Below are positions 47,068 to 56,276 of a stretch of 64,000 nucleotides of DNA, piece by piece. Each line of letters starts with the position of its first letter. Within the stretch, counting starts at the first letter, position 1. The position numbers and the translations under genes were made by a program. Below the pieces are notes generated by a model. It was given only the letters and a program-made list of their open reading frames with translations. It ran no database searches and had not been told where the DNA came from. Location: NCBI RefSeq assembly GCF_003664585.1, contig NZ_RCHI01000004.1, positions 224,233 through 288,232 on the forward strand, read 5' to 3'. This stretch comes from Paenirhodobacter hankyongi (lineage in GTDB: Bacteria > Pseudomonadota > Alphaproteobacteria > Rhodobacterales > Rhodobacteraceae).

Positions 47068-49980
47068 TCAGCCGAGCGCGGCGTCGCAGCGCTTGCAGGT
47101 GTGGGCATGCGCATGGGTGCCGACGTCGGGCAGGATCTTCCAGCAGCGCTGGCATTTCTCGCCCTCGGGGAGCAGGACTTTAGAGCCAATTCCTTCGACG
47201 TTAGGTCCAAATGGGGTGCCGTCATCATTCACCGGGCGCCCAAGCTCCAGAGCAACCTCTGAAACAATCAGTAGTTCGGCAAGATCGACCGATTGCAACA
47301 ATCTGTACTGCTCAGGTTCCGGCGCACGAATGAGAATTTTCGCTTCAAGAGATGACCCGATGTGCTTTTCTGTGCGGGCGATTTCCATCATCGCATTCGC
47401 ATTGGTGCGAACTTTGCGCAGGAACGCCATTTTCGCGCCGAGCGCCTCGTCCTTCCAGTCGGCGGGCGTCGCCGGGAAGTCCTGCAGATGGACCGAGCCA
47501 TCCTCGGACGGGAAGCGGGTGAGCCAGACGTCCTCCATGGTGAAAGGCAGGATCGGTGCGAGCCAGGTGCTGAGCCGGAAGAACAGCAGGTCCATCACCG
47601 TGCGCACCGCGCGCCGGCGCAGGCTGTCGGGCGCATCGCAGTAAAGCGCATCCTTGCGCACGTCGAACCAGAAGGCCGAGAGGTCGACGGTGCAGAAGTT
47701 GAACAGCACCTGGAACACGCCCGAGAAGTTGAAGGCGCGGTAGTTGGCATGCACCTCGGCATCGAGCTCGGCCAGACGGTGGAGCATCCAGCGTTCGAGC
47801 TCGGGCATCTCGGCAACCGCCACGCGCTCGGCCTCGTCAAAGCCCGCGAGCGCGCCCAGCATGAAGCGCAGCGTGTTGCGCAGGCGGCGATAGCTGTCCG
47901 CGGTGCCCTTCAGGATCTTCGGCCCGATGCGCTGGTCGGCGGTATAGTCGGTCTGCGCCACCCACAGCCGCAGGATGTCGGCGCCGTATTCGTCGATCAC
48001 CTCCTGCGGGGCGACGGTGTTGCCGATCGACTTGGACATCTTCATGCCCTTCTCGTCGAGCGTGAAACCATGCGTCACCACGTTGCGATAGGGCGCGCGG
48101 CCGATCGTGGCCGAGCCCTGCAGCAGCGAGGAGTGGAACCAGCCGCGGTGCTGGTCGGTGCCCTCCATGTAGACATCGGCGATGCCGTCCCTGGTGCCGT
48201 CCGCGCGGTCGCGCAGCACGAAGGCATGCGTCGACCCGCTATCGAACCACACGTCGAGCACGTCATAGACCTGTTCATAATCCGACGGATCGACGATGCC
48301 CGCGAGCACCTTTTCCTTGAAACCTTGCACATACCAGACATCGGCGCCGTCCACCTCGAAGGCGGCGGCGATCCGGGCGTTGACCTCGGCATTGCGCAGC
48401 AGGAAGTCGGCGTCGGTCGGCTTCGCGCCCTTCCTGGTGAAGCAGGTGAGCGGCACGCCCCAGGCGCGCTGACGCGACAGAACCCAGTCCGGCCGGTGCT
48501 CGATCATCGAATGCAGGCGGTTGCGGCCGGAGACCGGGGTGAACTTCACCAGCTCCTCGATCGAGCGCAGGGCACGGGTGCGGATGGTGTCGCCATAGCT
48601 GCCCATGCCGTCGTCGAGTTTGTGGTCGATCGCGGCGAACCACTGCGGCGTGTTGCGATAGATCACCGGCGCCTTCGAGCGCCAGGAATGCGGGTAGGAG
48701 TGCTTGATCTTGCCCTTCGCCAGCAGCGCACCCGCCCAGGCGAGCTGCTTGATGTTCGACACGTTCGCCGGGCCTTCCTTGCCGTCCTGGTCGAGGATCG
48801 CCTGACCGCCGAAGATCGGCAGGTCGGCGCGGTACGATCCGTCGGCCTCGACGTTGTAGGTCATCGGCAGCTTGAACTTCACGCCGAGCTGATAGTCGTC
48901 GTCGCCATGCGAGGGCGCGGTGTGGACAAAGCCGGTGCCGGCGTCCTCGGTGACGTGATCGCCGGGCAGCATCGGCACGTCATAATCCCACTCGCCCTGC
49001 GCCTCCTCGAGCCCGGCATAGGGGTGCTTCAGCACCACGCCCTCGAACTCGGAGGTCGCGACGTCGCGCAGCCGGGTGAAGCCCGTCACCTTCGCCGCGG
49101 TCATCACGCTTTCGGCCAGCGCATCGGCCAGCACCAGAAGCTCGCCCGCGACGGCGGTCGATTTCTCGTCGACGGTGTCGACGCGATACATCCCGTAGGC
49201 GATGCCCGGGCCATAGGCCACGGCACGGTTCTGCGGGATCGTCCAGGGGGTCGTCGTCCAGATCACGATCTTCGCGCCGTCAAGGCCTGCGGCCGGCGTG
49301 AAGCGAACCCAGATCGTGTGGCTGGTATGGTCGTGATACTCGACCTCGGCCTCGGCGAGCGCGGTCTTCTCGACCGGCGACCACATCACCGGCTTCGAGC
49401 CCTGATAGAGCGTGCCGTTCATCAGGAATTTCATGAATTCCTCGGCGATCACCGCCTCGGCATGGAAATCCATCGTCAGGTAGGGATCGGCCCAGTTCCC
49501 GGTCACGCCGAGGCGCTTGAACTCCTCGCGCTGCACGGTGACCCAGTTCTCGGCGAACTTGCGGCATTCCTGGCGGAAGGTGACGGTGTCGACGTCGTCC
49601 TTGTTCAGCCCCTTGGCGCGATACTGCTCCTCGATCTTCCATTCGATCGGCAGGCCGTGGCAGTCCCAGCCCGGGACATAGCGGCTGTCGTGGCCCATCA
49701 TCTGGTGGCTGCGCACGATGATGTCCTTGATCGTCTTGTTCAGCGCATGGCCGATGTGCAGATGGCCGTTCGCGTAGGGCGGGCCGTCATGCAGCACGAA
49801 GGCGGGGCGGGCGTCGCCGCGGCCCTTTTCGCGCAGCTGGTCGTAGATCGCCAGACGCTCCCAGCGGGCCAGCCATTCGGGCTCGCGCGCGGGCAGGCCG
49901 GCGCGCATCTGGAATTCGGTTTCGGGCAGGAAGACGGTGTCGCGATAGTCGACGGTGGTTTCGGGCGTGTCAGCGCACAT
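47068..49980 (-). CDS. ileS: Isoleucyl-tRNA synthetase
   Basis: A class I aminoacyl-tRNA synthetase of 970 residues. The signature HIGH is at about 75-78 (NGHLHIGHALNKTIKD) and KMSKS appears in EKGMKMSKSIGN. The CP1 editing domain lies between, including the GTGFVHTAPSHGDDDYQLG site. The C-terminal zinc finger CQRCW...CKRCDAALG closes the protein. A stretch encoding roughly residues 855-935 (47175-47420) is clearly poorer in G+C than the rest, at about 47-55 percent in three 60-base blocks I counted. The start at 49980 (MCADTPETT) is preferred to an in-frame ATG at 50103 with an unconserved leader. Confidence 0.96.
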   Translation of the reverse strand: MCADTPETTVDYRDTVFLPETEFQMRAGLPAREPEWLARWERLAIYDQLREKGRGDARPAFVLHDGPPYANGHLHIGHALNKTIKDIIVRSHQMMGHDSRYVPGWDCHGLPIEWKIEEQYRAKGLNKDDVDTVTFRQECRKFAENWVTVQREEFKRLGVTGNWADPYLTMDFHAEAVIAEEFMKFLMNGTLYQGSKPVMWSPVEKTALAEAEVEYHDHTSHTIWVRFTPAAGLDGAKIVIWTTTPWTIPQNRAVAYGPGIAYGMYRVDTVDEKSTAVAGELLVLADALAESVMTAAKVTGFTRLRDVATSEFEGVVLKHPYAGLEEAQGEWDYDVPMLPGDHVTEDAGTGFVHTAPSHGDDDYQLGVKFKLPMTYNVEADGSYRADLPIFGGQAILDQDGKEGPANVSNIKQLAWAGALLAKGKIKHSYPHSWRSKAPVIYRNTPQWFAAIDHKLDDGMGSYGDTIRTRALRSIEELVKFTPVSGRNRLHSMIEHRPDWVLSRQRAWGVPLTCFTRKGAKPTDADFLLRNAEVNARIAAAFEVDGADVWYVQGFKEKVLAGIVDPSDYEQVYDVLDVWFDSGSTHAFVLRDRADGTRDGIADVYMEGTDQHRGWFHSSLLQGSATIGRAPYRNVVTHGFTLDEKGMKMSKSIGNTVAPQEVIDEYGADILRLWVAQTDYTADQRIGPKILKGTADSYRRLRNTLRFMLGALAGFDEAERVAVAEMPELERWMLHRLAELDAEVHANYRAFNFSGVFQVLFNFCTVDLSAFWFDVRKDALYCDAPDSLRRRAVRTVMDLLFFRLSTWLAPILPFTMEDVWLTRFPSEDGSVHLQDFPATPADWKDEALGAKMAFLRKVRTNANAMMEIARTEKHIGSSLEAKILIRAPEPEQYRLLQSVDLAELLIVSEVALELGRPVNDDGTPFGPNVEGIGSKVLLPEGEKCQRCWKILPDVGTHAHAHTCKRCDAALG

Positions 49981-50157
49981 CGGAAGAATATCCTCGGCTT
50001 GAAGGAAGAGGGGCGCGCAGCCCGCGCCCGTGGCTTGCAGCAGTCCCGGCCACCCTGACGCGTCAGAGCGCCGGGCCGGTAATTCGACGGATGATGTGCG
50101 CAAGCCAGGTCATGGCGCGCCTTATAGGCGGCGCGCGCGCGCGCGGCAAGCGCCGGA

Positions 50158-50230
50158 TGGGGGGCGCTGCCCCCTCTTGGCTGCGCCAATTCACCCCCGA
50201 GGTATTTCGGGCAAGGCGAAAGCGTAAGGG
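50158..50230 (+). repeat. Dispersed repeat copy 3, upstream of ileS
   Basis: GGGGGGCGCTGCCCCC at about 50158 is followed by ACCCCCGAGGTATTTCGGGC (50192-50211) and AAGGCGAAAG. The core matches copies near 7.46 kb and 29.5 kb. The 377-base gap 49981-50357 otherwise holds a GC-rich run, an alternating GC tract at 50130-50146 and a second GC-palindromic patch near 50262-50290; I see no gene in it. Confidence 0.7.
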
Positions 50231-50357
50231 GGCTTTTGCTTGCAATTGCCTCAAATCTCCCGGGGGGGCGAAGCCCGAGGGGGCCGCGCGCCCTTTGCCC
50301 GGCCTTTTCCTTGCCCGGCCGATGGCCTAGGGTGGCGCCGATCTGCGGAGGGGGCCG

Positions 50358-51017
50358 ATGAGCGACGAGACGGGGATGCCGAAAGCCGAAGACATCACGG
50401 CGATGTTCACGCGCGCGGGCGGGGACTATCTCTTTGCCCGCTGGGGGCGGCCGGTGGTGCCGGTGGTCTTCGGCGTCGATGCGGCGACGCTTGCCACGGT
50501 GAAGGGCGCGGTCGAGGCGGTGGTGACGCTGGCCGGCCATCAGATGGCCGAGACCGACCCCGAGCTTGGCGCGAACCTGATGATCTTCTTCTTCCGCGAG
50601 TGGCAGGAACTGCTCGAGGTGCCGAACCTCGACCGGATGATCGAGGGGCTCGGCGACCTCGTCGCGCGGCTCGAGGGCGCGGGGGCGAACCAGTATCGGG
50701 TCTTCCGCTTCGATCCGGCGGGGGCGATCCGGGCGTGCTTTGCCTTCGTGCGGATGGATGCGGCGCTTGACGAGGTGCCGGCCGAGACCATCGCGCTGAG
50801 CCAGGCGGTGCAGATGATCCTGCTCTGGGGCGAGGGCGCCTTTGCCGGCCATCCGCCGCTTGCCACGGCGCGCGGCGTGACGGTGCTGCGCCCCGAGGTG
50901 GCGGCGCTGATCCGTGCGGCCTATGACCCGGTGCTGCCCGCCGTCGCCCAGGACGCGAGCCATGCGCTGCGGCTCGCGGCCCGGCTCGCCGCGCCGCGAC
51001 CGGAGGCCTCGGCATGA
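50358..51017 (+). CDS. Uncharacterised protein heading the ybgC-tol-pal cluster
   Basis: A 219-residue protein that I do not recognise. It has no signal peptide or membrane helix. Mixed alpha/beta predicted from the sequence: an N-terminal RAGGDYLFARWGRPVVPVVFGVDAATL segment, then NLMIFFFREWQELLEVPNLDRMIEGL, and a later ALSQAVQMILLWGEGAF helix. GGAGGGGG precedes the ATG. The stop overlaps the ybgC ATG by four bases (ATGA), so it is translationally coupled to the Tol-Pal operon. The coupling suggests a role linked to envelope maintenance or to the YbgC thioesterase, but that is inference. Confidence 0.75.
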   Translation: MSDETGMPKAEDITAMFTRAGGDYLFARWGRPVVPVVFGVDAATLATVKGAVEAVVTLAGHQMAETDPELGANLMIFFFREWQELLEVPNLDRMIEGLGDLVARLEGAGANQYRVFRFDPAGAIRACFAFVRMDAALDEVPAETIALSQAVQMILLWGEGAFAGHPPLATARGVTVLRPEVAALIRAAYDPVLPAVAQDASHALRLAARLAAPRPEASA

Positions 51018-51415
51018 CACATGAATTCCCGGTCCGGGTCTATTACGAGGACACCGACCTTGCCGGTATCGTCTATTACGCGAATTACCTGAAGTTCATC
51101 GAGCGCGGCCGCACCGAATGGGTGCGCAGCCTCGGCATCGATCAGGTCGCGCTGAAGCGCGATCATGGCCTCGTCTTCGCGGTGCGCCGGGTCGAGGCGG
51201 AGTACCTGCGGCCGGCGAAATTCGACGACGAGCTCACGGTGACGACCGCGCTGTCCGCTGTGGCGGGCGCGCGACTCATCGTCGAGCAGGCGGTGTGGCG
51301 CGCGGGCGAGAAGCTGTTCAGCGCCGCGGTGACCATCGTGTGCCTGAGCGAGACCGGCGCGCCTGCGCGTCTGCCGGCCGAATTGCGCCAGCGTCTGGTG
51401 CCCTCGCTGCACTGA
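51014..51415 (+). CDS. ybgC: Tol-Pal-associated acyl-CoA thioesterase YbgC
   Basis: A 133-residue single hot-dog-fold thioesterase. The N-terminal VRVYYEDTDLAGIVYYANYLKFIERGRTEW holds the catalytic aspartate and the tyrosines typical of YbgC. In other bacteria it hydrolyses short-chain or phospholipid-synthesis acyl thioesters and sits first in the tol-pal operon, as here. A 161-base gap separates it from tolQ, containing a small GCCG/CGGC hairpin, so tolQ may also have its own promoter. Confidence 0.95.
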   Translation: MTHEFPVRVYYEDTDLAGIVYYANYLKFIERGRTEWVRSLGIDQVALKRDHGLVFAVRRVEAEYLRPAKFDDELTVTTALSAVAGARLIVEQAVWRAGEKLFSAAVTIVCLSETGAPARLPAELRQRLVPSLH

Positions 51416-51576
51416 ACCGGGGCTGAGCGAGCCCTGCACCTGCTGCAATGCCGCATCAGCCGTGGCGCGATGACGCAGATGTTATGGCGCTCCCCCTGAA
51501 CCTCGGATAGAATCACTGCTAAGAGAGCCGCGAAAACGGCTTCGACCGAGAGCAGTGAACGCCTAAAGGCACGATT

Positions 51577-52272
51577 ATGGACCAGCAAACCCTTGCGATG
51601 GGGCAGGAGATCGATTTCTCGCTGCTTGCACTTTTCCTGCGCGCATCGCTGACAGTGAAACTTGTGATGATTATGCTCACCATGGCCAGCTTCTGGTCGT
51701 GGTCGATCATCATCCGGAAATTCATCACCTTCCGCGCCGCGCGCGCCGAGGCTGATGCCTTCGACCGCGCCTTCTGGTCGGGCGAGCCGCTCGACGAGCT
51801 CTTCGACCAGATCGGCCCTTCGCCCGAGGGCGCGAGCCAGCGCATCTTCGCCGCCGGCATGCTCGAATGGCGACGCTCGCACCGACATGACGGCGAGCTG
51901 ATCGCCGGCGCACAGGCGCGCATCGACCGCTCGATGGATGTGGCGATCGCGAAAGAGGCCGAAACCCTGAACTCGGGGCTGAGCTTCCTCGCCACGGTGG
52001 GCTCGACCTCGCCCTTCATCGGTCTGTTCGGGACCGTCTGGGGGATCAAGGTCGCCTTCGAGGAGATCGCGATCTCGCAGAACACCTCGCTTGCCGTCGT
52101 GGCACCGGGCATCTCGGAGGCGCTCGTCGCCACCGCGATCGGCCTGATCGCCGCTATCCCGGCGGTGATCTTCTACAACAAGCTTTCGGGCGATGCCGAC
52201 AAGATCACCTCGGGTTACGAGGCCTTCGCCGACGAATTCGCCACCATCCTTTCGCGCCAGCTGGACGCCTGA
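51577..52272 (+). CDS. tolQ: Tol-Pal proton-channel subunit TolQ
   Basis: A 231-residue inner-membrane protein of the MotA/TolQ/ExbB family. Three membrane segments: about 20-43 (LTVKLVMIMLTMASFWSWSIIIRKF), and two near 130-195 including LSFLATVGSTSPFIGLFGTVWGI and ISEALVATAIGLIAAIPAVIFYN. With TolR it forms the proton-driven motor that energises TolA during cell constriction. Three bases separate its stop from tolR. Confidence 0.97.
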   Translation: MDQQTLAMGQEIDFSLLALFLRASLTVKLVMIMLTMASFWSWSIIIRKFITFRAARAEADAFDRAFWSGEPLDELFDQIGPSPEGASQRIFAAGMLEWRRSHRHDGELIAGAQARIDRSMDVAIAKEAETLNSGLSFLATVGSTSPFIGLFGTVWGIKVAFEEIAISQNTSLAVVAPGISEALVATAIGLIAAIPAVIFYNKLSGDADKITSGYEAFADEFATILSRQLDA

Positions 52273-52275
52273 GCC

Positions 52276-52761
52276 ATGGGCGCGGGGGTGATGAAGAAGG
52301 CCGGTGGCAGCGGACGCCGCCGGCGCGGGGGCAAGGGCCGGCACGCCGTGATGGGCGAGATCAACGTCACGCCGATGGTCGACGTGATGCTGGTTCTGCT
52401 CATCATCTTCATGGTGGCGGCGCCGATGATGACGGTGGGTGTGCCGCTCGAGCTGCCGAAGACGGCGGCGAAGGCGGTGCCGACCGAGCAGGAAGAGCCG
52501 CTGACGGTCTCGCTGCAGCTTGACGGCACGGTGTCGCTGATGAACTCGACGGTGCCCGAGGCGGAACTCGTCGACCGGCTGCACGCCATCGCGCAGGAGC
52601 GCGACAGCGACAAGATCTACCTGCGCGCCGATGGCGGCATCGAATATTCGCGCGTCGTCGAGGTGATGGGGGCGCTGAACGCGGGCGGCTTCAACAACAT
52701 CATTCTGGTCACCGACACCGGCGGCCCCTCGCTGACGGGCAAGGCGCCTTCGGGGAACTGA
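52276..52761 (+). CDS. tolR: Tol-Pal motor subunit TolR
   Basis: A 161-residue ExbD/TolR protein. A basic N-terminus is followed by one membrane helix (about 34-58, VTPMVDVMLVLLIIFMVAAPMM) that carries the proton-conducting aspartate in PMVDVMLVLL. The periplasmic domain reads PLTVSLQLDGTV, then KIYLRADGGIEYSRVVEVMGALNAGGF. It lies between tolQ and tolA with gaps of only a few bases. Confidence 0.96.
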   Translation: MGAGVMKKAGGSGRRRRGGKGRHAVMGEINVTPMVDVMLVLLIIFMVAAPMMTVGVPLELPKTAAKAVPTEQEEPLTVSLQLDGTVSLMNSTVPEAELVDRLHAIAQERDSDKIYLRADGGIEYSRVVEVMGALNAGGFNNIILVTDTGGPSLTGKAPSGN

Positions 52762-52767
52762 CGCGCC

Positions 52768-54249
52768 ATGCGCATGGACAGGGCAGAGAAGATCGGCACG
52801 GAGGTCTCGGCGGCACTGCATATCGCGGTGATTCTGCTGGCGATCTTTGGCACCGACTGGTTCCCGCCGGAGCCGCAGGAACAGGTGCAGATGACGCAGG
52901 TCTCGGTGATCTCGCAGGCCGAGTTCGACGCGATCGCCGCCGCCGCACCGAAACAGGGCGCGAACAGCGAACCCGCCGTGCCCGCGGGCGGCGAGGCCTC
53001 GGCCGCGTCCGATGCGCCGGCGCAGCCGGAACCCGCCCCCGCGGCTGCCGAGCCCGCCCCGGCGCCCGCCGAGGAGGCGCCCGCGCCTGCGCCGCAATCC
53101 TCGCCCGTGCCGCCTTCGAAGCCCGCCCCGGCGCCCGAGCCGCAGCCCGACATGACCGCGGCCGCGGAGCCGACGCCGCCCGCCGAGGTGGTCGAGGTGC
53201 CGCCGACGATGATGCCGCCGGTGGTCGAGCCGCAGGACACGACCTCGCCCGATTTCTCGCCGCGCCCGGTGGCCAAGCCCGCGCCGCGCGTCGCGCCGAC
53301 CCCGGCGCCCGCGCCCGAGCCTGACGCCAAGGTCGCCGAGGCGCCCGTCGCCGAGACGAAGCCCGCCGACACGCCGAAGCCCGAGCCGGTCGAGAAGCCG
53401 AAGCCCGAGGCGGCGCCGAAAGAGGCCGCGACCGAGATCACGCCCGAGACGAAGCCGGTCGAGGAGCCCGCCAAGACCTCGGCGCCGGCCAGCGTGCCGC
53501 GTCCGCAGACGCGCCCGACGAAGCCCGCTCCGGCCGAGACGAAGCCGGCCGAGACGAAGCCCGCGGAGACGAAGCCCGCGGAGACCAAGACCGCCTCGAA
53601 CGACAGCGCGACCGACAAGGCCTCGGACAAGCCTGCCGACAAGGCTGCCGACAAGGTGCCGGCGGCGAAGCCCGCCGCCAAGCCGGCCGACAAAGCGACG
53701 GATAAGGCGTCGGACAAGACCTCTGGCACCGGCACCGGCAAGGCGACGGACAAGGGCACCGGCAAGGCGAGCGACAAGGCGACCGACAAGGCTTCGGGCA
53801 CGCCCGCGAAATCGGGCACCTCCGGCAAGTCGGGCAGCGCGAGCGGGGTGAACGACGCGCTGGCCGAGGCGATGACCTCGGAAACCGGCACCGGCACCGG
53901 CGGTCTCGGCATCGCCGAGAACGGCCCGCCCGTGACCGCCGGCGAGAAAGAGGCGCTGATCGTCGATGTGAAGGCCTGCTGGAACACCGGCGCGCTCAGC
54001 TCGGAAGCGCTGCGCACCACGGTGACGGTGCTCGTCGACATGGGCCAGAACGGCAAGCCCGACGTGAAGTCGATCAAGATGAAGGGCTTCACCGGCGGCT
54101 CGGAAACCGCGGCGAAACAGGCCTTCGAGGCGGCGCGCCGCGCGATCGTGCGCTGCGGCTCGGACGGTTTCCCGCTGCCCACCGAGAAATACGGCTGGTG
54201 GAAGCAGATCGAGATCGTCTTCGACCCGAACAAGATGAGGATGAAGTGA
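52768..54249 (+). CDS. tolA: Cell-envelope integrity protein TolA
   Basis: A 493-residue envelope-spanning protein. The N-terminal membrane helix (about 13-30, [20 protein letters not shown]) interacts with TolQR. A long low-complexity middle (about 50-365) is rich in Pro, Ala, Glu and Lys, with four PAETK units and many DKATDK/DKASDK units. The C-terminal globular domain (about 385-493) reads [40 protein letters not shown] and [11 protein letters not shown]. The helical stalk of E. coli TolA is replaced here by a Pro-rich, probably extended linker, common in alphaproteobacteria. Confidence 0.92.
   Translation: MRMDRAEKIGTEVSAALHIAVILLAIFGTDWFPPEPQEQVQMTQVSVISQAEFDAIAAAAPKQGANSEPAVPAGGEASAASDAPAQPEPAPAAAEPAPAPAEEAPAPAPQSSPVPPSKPAPAPEPQPDMTAAAEPTPPAEVVEVPPTMMPPVVEPQDTTSPDFSPRPVAKPAPRVAPTPAPAPEPDAKVAEAPVAETKPADTPKPEPVEKPKPEAAPKEAATEITPETKPVEEPAKTSAPASVPRPQTRPTKPAPAETKPAETKPAETKPAETKTASNDSATDKASDKPADKAADKVPAAKPAAKPADKATDKASDKTSGTGTGKATDKGTGKASDKATDKASGTPAKSGTSGKSGSASGVNDALAEAMTSETGTGTGGLGIAENGPPVTAGEKEALIVDVKACWNTGALSSEALRTTVTVLVDMGQNGKPDVKSIKMKGFTGGSETAAKQAFEAARRAIVRCGSDGFPLPTEKYGWWKQIEIVFDPNKMRMK
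53530..53589 (+). repeat. In-frame PAETK tandem repeat within tolA
   Basis: A 15-base unit (CCGGCCGAGACGAAG and near copies) is repeated four times, encoding PAETK each time. DKA(S/T) units continue to about 53800. It is a likely site of length variation between strains. Confidence 0.85.
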
Positions 54250-54356
54250 CGCGTGCGCCGCAGGGAGCCGGAAAAATCCGGCTCTCCGCCGCTTGTGATG
54301 TGCCGCGACGCAGAAATTGGATACAACGGGCAAAAGCCCAAGCCAGGGAAAAGAGC

Positions 54357-55676
54357 ATGTTCCGTTTTGCATTGGCCGCGCTGGCGGCGCTGATGATCGG
54401 CCCGGGGGCGGCGCTGGCGCAGCAGGGCCCGCTGCACATCGAGATCGACGAGGGCGTGATCGAGCCCTTGCCCTATGCCCTGCCGAGCTTCGTCGCGGAA
54501 ACCGGCGGCGCGTCCGAGATGGCGGCACAGATCTCGCAGGTCATCAATGCCGACCTGAGCGGCACGGGCCTCTTCCGGCAGATCCCCGAGAACGCCTATC
54601 TGCAGCGCTTCTCGAGCTTTGACACCCCGGTCAGCTATGCCGACTGGCAGGCGATCAACGCGCAGGCGCTGATCGTCGGCGGCGTGTCGACGTCGGGCGG
54701 CAAGGTGGTGGTCAAGTTCCGCCTGTTCGACGTCTACTCGAACCAGCAGCTGGGCGATGGCCAGCAGCTTGCGGCCAGCCCGCAAAGCTGGCGCCGTCTG
54801 GCGCACAAGGTGGCCGACGTGATCTACAGCCGGATCACCGGCGAAAGCGGCTATTTCGACAGCCGCGTGGTCTATGTCTCGGAGAGCGGGCCGAAGGACA
54901 AGCGCCTGAAGCGCCTCGCGATCATGGATTACGACGGGGCGAACGTGAACTATCTCACGGATTCGAGCACGATCGTGCTGGCCCCGCGCTTCTCGCCCAC
55001 CGGCGACCGCATCCTTTACACCACCTTCGAGACCGGCTTCCCGCGCATCAAGCTGATGAACGTCGGCAATGTCAGCGGCCAGCTGCTCCCCGAGGTGCCC
55101 GGCACGATGACCTTCTCGCCGCGCTTCTCGCCCGATGGCGGCTCGATCGTCTATTCGCTCGAGCAGAACGGCAACACCGACCTGTGGAAGATGTCGGCCT
55201 CGGGCGGCGCGCCGACCCGGCTGACGAATTCGCCGGCGATCGAGACCGCGCCGTCCTTCAGCCCCGACGGCTCGCGCATCGTCTTCGAAAGCGACCGCTC
55301 GGGTGGCCAGCAGCTCTACATCATGCCGGCAGGCGGCGGCGAACCGACCCGGATCTCCTATGGCGACGGCCGCTATGGCACCCCGGTGTGGTCGCCGCGC
55401 GGCGACATGATCGCCTTCACCAAGCAGGCGGGCGGGCGCTTCTTCATCGGCGTGATGCGCACTGACGGTTCGGAAGAGCGGCTGCTGACGGCCTCGTTCC
55501 TCGACGAGGGCCCGACCTGGTCGCCGAACGGCCGCGTGATCATGTTCACCCGGGAAAGCCCCGGTGCCGGCGGCGGCGCCCAGCTTTTCACCATCGACAT
55601 CTCGGGGCGGAACCTGAAGAAGGTCGGCAATGCCGGCGGGGCCTCGGATCCGGCCTGGTCGCCGCTTCTGCCCTGA
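54357..55676 (+). CDS. tolB: Periplasmic Tol-Pal protein TolB
   Basis: A 439-residue periplasmic protein with a signal peptide (about 1-21, [11 protein letters not shown]). The N-terminal TolB domain includes [20 protein letters not shown] and [17 protein letters not shown]. The C-terminal six-bladed beta-propeller shows the repeated pattern [82 protein letters not shown] and ending DPAWSPLLP. It binds Pal and TolA. The ATG at 54357 is 107 bases after the tolA stop. Confidence 0.96.
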   Translation: MFRFALAALAALMIGPGAALAQQGPLHIEIDEGVIEPLPYALPSFVAETGGASEMAAQISQVINADLSGTGLFRQIPENAYLQRFSSFDTPVSYADWQAINAQALIVGGVSTSGGKVVVKFRLFDVYSNQQLGDGQQLAASPQSWRRLAHKVADVIYSRITGESGYFDSRVVYVSESGPKDKRLKRLAIMDYDGANVNYLTDSSTIVLAPRFSPTGDRILYTTFETGFPRIKLMNVGNVSGQLLPEVPGTMTFSPRFSPDGGSIVYSLEQNGNTDLWKMSASGGAPTRLTNSPAIETAPSFSPDGSRIVFESDRSGGQQLYIMPAGGGEPTRISYGDGRYGTPVWSPRGDMIAFTKQAGGRFFIGVMRTDGSEERLLTASFLDEGPTWSPNGRVIMFTRESPGAGGGAQLFTIDISGRNLKKVGNAGGASDPAWSPLLP

Positions 55677-55744
55677 GCCCGATTCACAAAGCATTCCGAA
55701 CCTGTTACCTTCGCCCGAAAGGGCAAAACCAAAAGGCGGTACAC

Positions 55745-56272
55745 ATGAACTTTGCACCCAAGGCAGTGATCCTGCTGGCAGTCCTGGGCCTCGCGGCCTG
55801 TAACAACCCCGACAAGTACGGCTCGGGCAATGGCGTGGTCGATCCGGGTGGGGTCTACGGCGGCGGCGACGGCTCGGTCTCGCAGGGCTCGATCAGCGAC
55901 CCGAACTCGCCGGCCTATTTCAATGCCACCGTCGGCGACATGGTGCACTTCGTGGTCGACCAGTCGACGCTGAACGACGAGGCCCGCAACATCCTGATGG
56001 GCCAGGCCAAGTGGCTGAACGCGCACGGCAAGTACTCGGCCATCATCGAAGGCCACGCCGACGAGCAGGGCACCCGCGAATACAACCTCGCGCTTGGTGC
56101 GCGCCGCGCCTCGGCGGTGCAGGAATTCCTGATCTCGCAGGGCGTGTCGGCCTCGCGTCTGCGCACCGTCTCCTACGGCAAGGAACGTCCGCTCGCCGTG
56201 TGCTCGTCGGAAGACTGCTACTCCAAGAACCGTCGCGCGGTCACCGTGATCTCGCTCGGCGCGGGGAGCTGA
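55745..56272 (+). CDS. pal: Peptidoglycan-associated lipoprotein Pal
   Basis: A 175-residue outer-membrane lipoprotein. The signal ends in LLAVLGLAACNNPDKYG, with the lipidated cysteine at about 19. A Gly-rich linker is followed by the OmpA-like domain (about 60-172) with the diaminopimelate-binding region IIEGHADEQGTREYNLALGARRASAVQEFLISQGV and YGKERPLAVC. It anchors the outer membrane to peptidoglycan and binds TolB. Four bases separate it from cpoB. Confidence 0.97.
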   Translation: MNFAPKAVILLAVLGLAACNNPDKYGSGNGVVDPGGVYGGGDGSVSQGSISDPNSPAYFNATVGDMVHFVVDQSTLNDEARNILMGQAKWLNAHGKYSAIIEGHADEQGTREYNLALGARRASAVQEFLISQGVSASRLRTVSYGKERPLAVCSSEDCYSKNRRAVTVISLGAGS

Positions 56273-56276
56273 TCTG

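Noticed and set aside
47362..50058. Long plus-strand frame opposite ileS
   Set aside because: Antisense shadow of a complete isoleucyl-tRNA synthetase.
52617..55757. A 3-kb open frame on the minus strand across tolR, tolA and tolB
   Set aside because: It is the antisense shadow of GC-rich genes with strong third-position bias; the sense-strand proteins have full Tol family motifs, while the antisense product is low-complexity with no domain.
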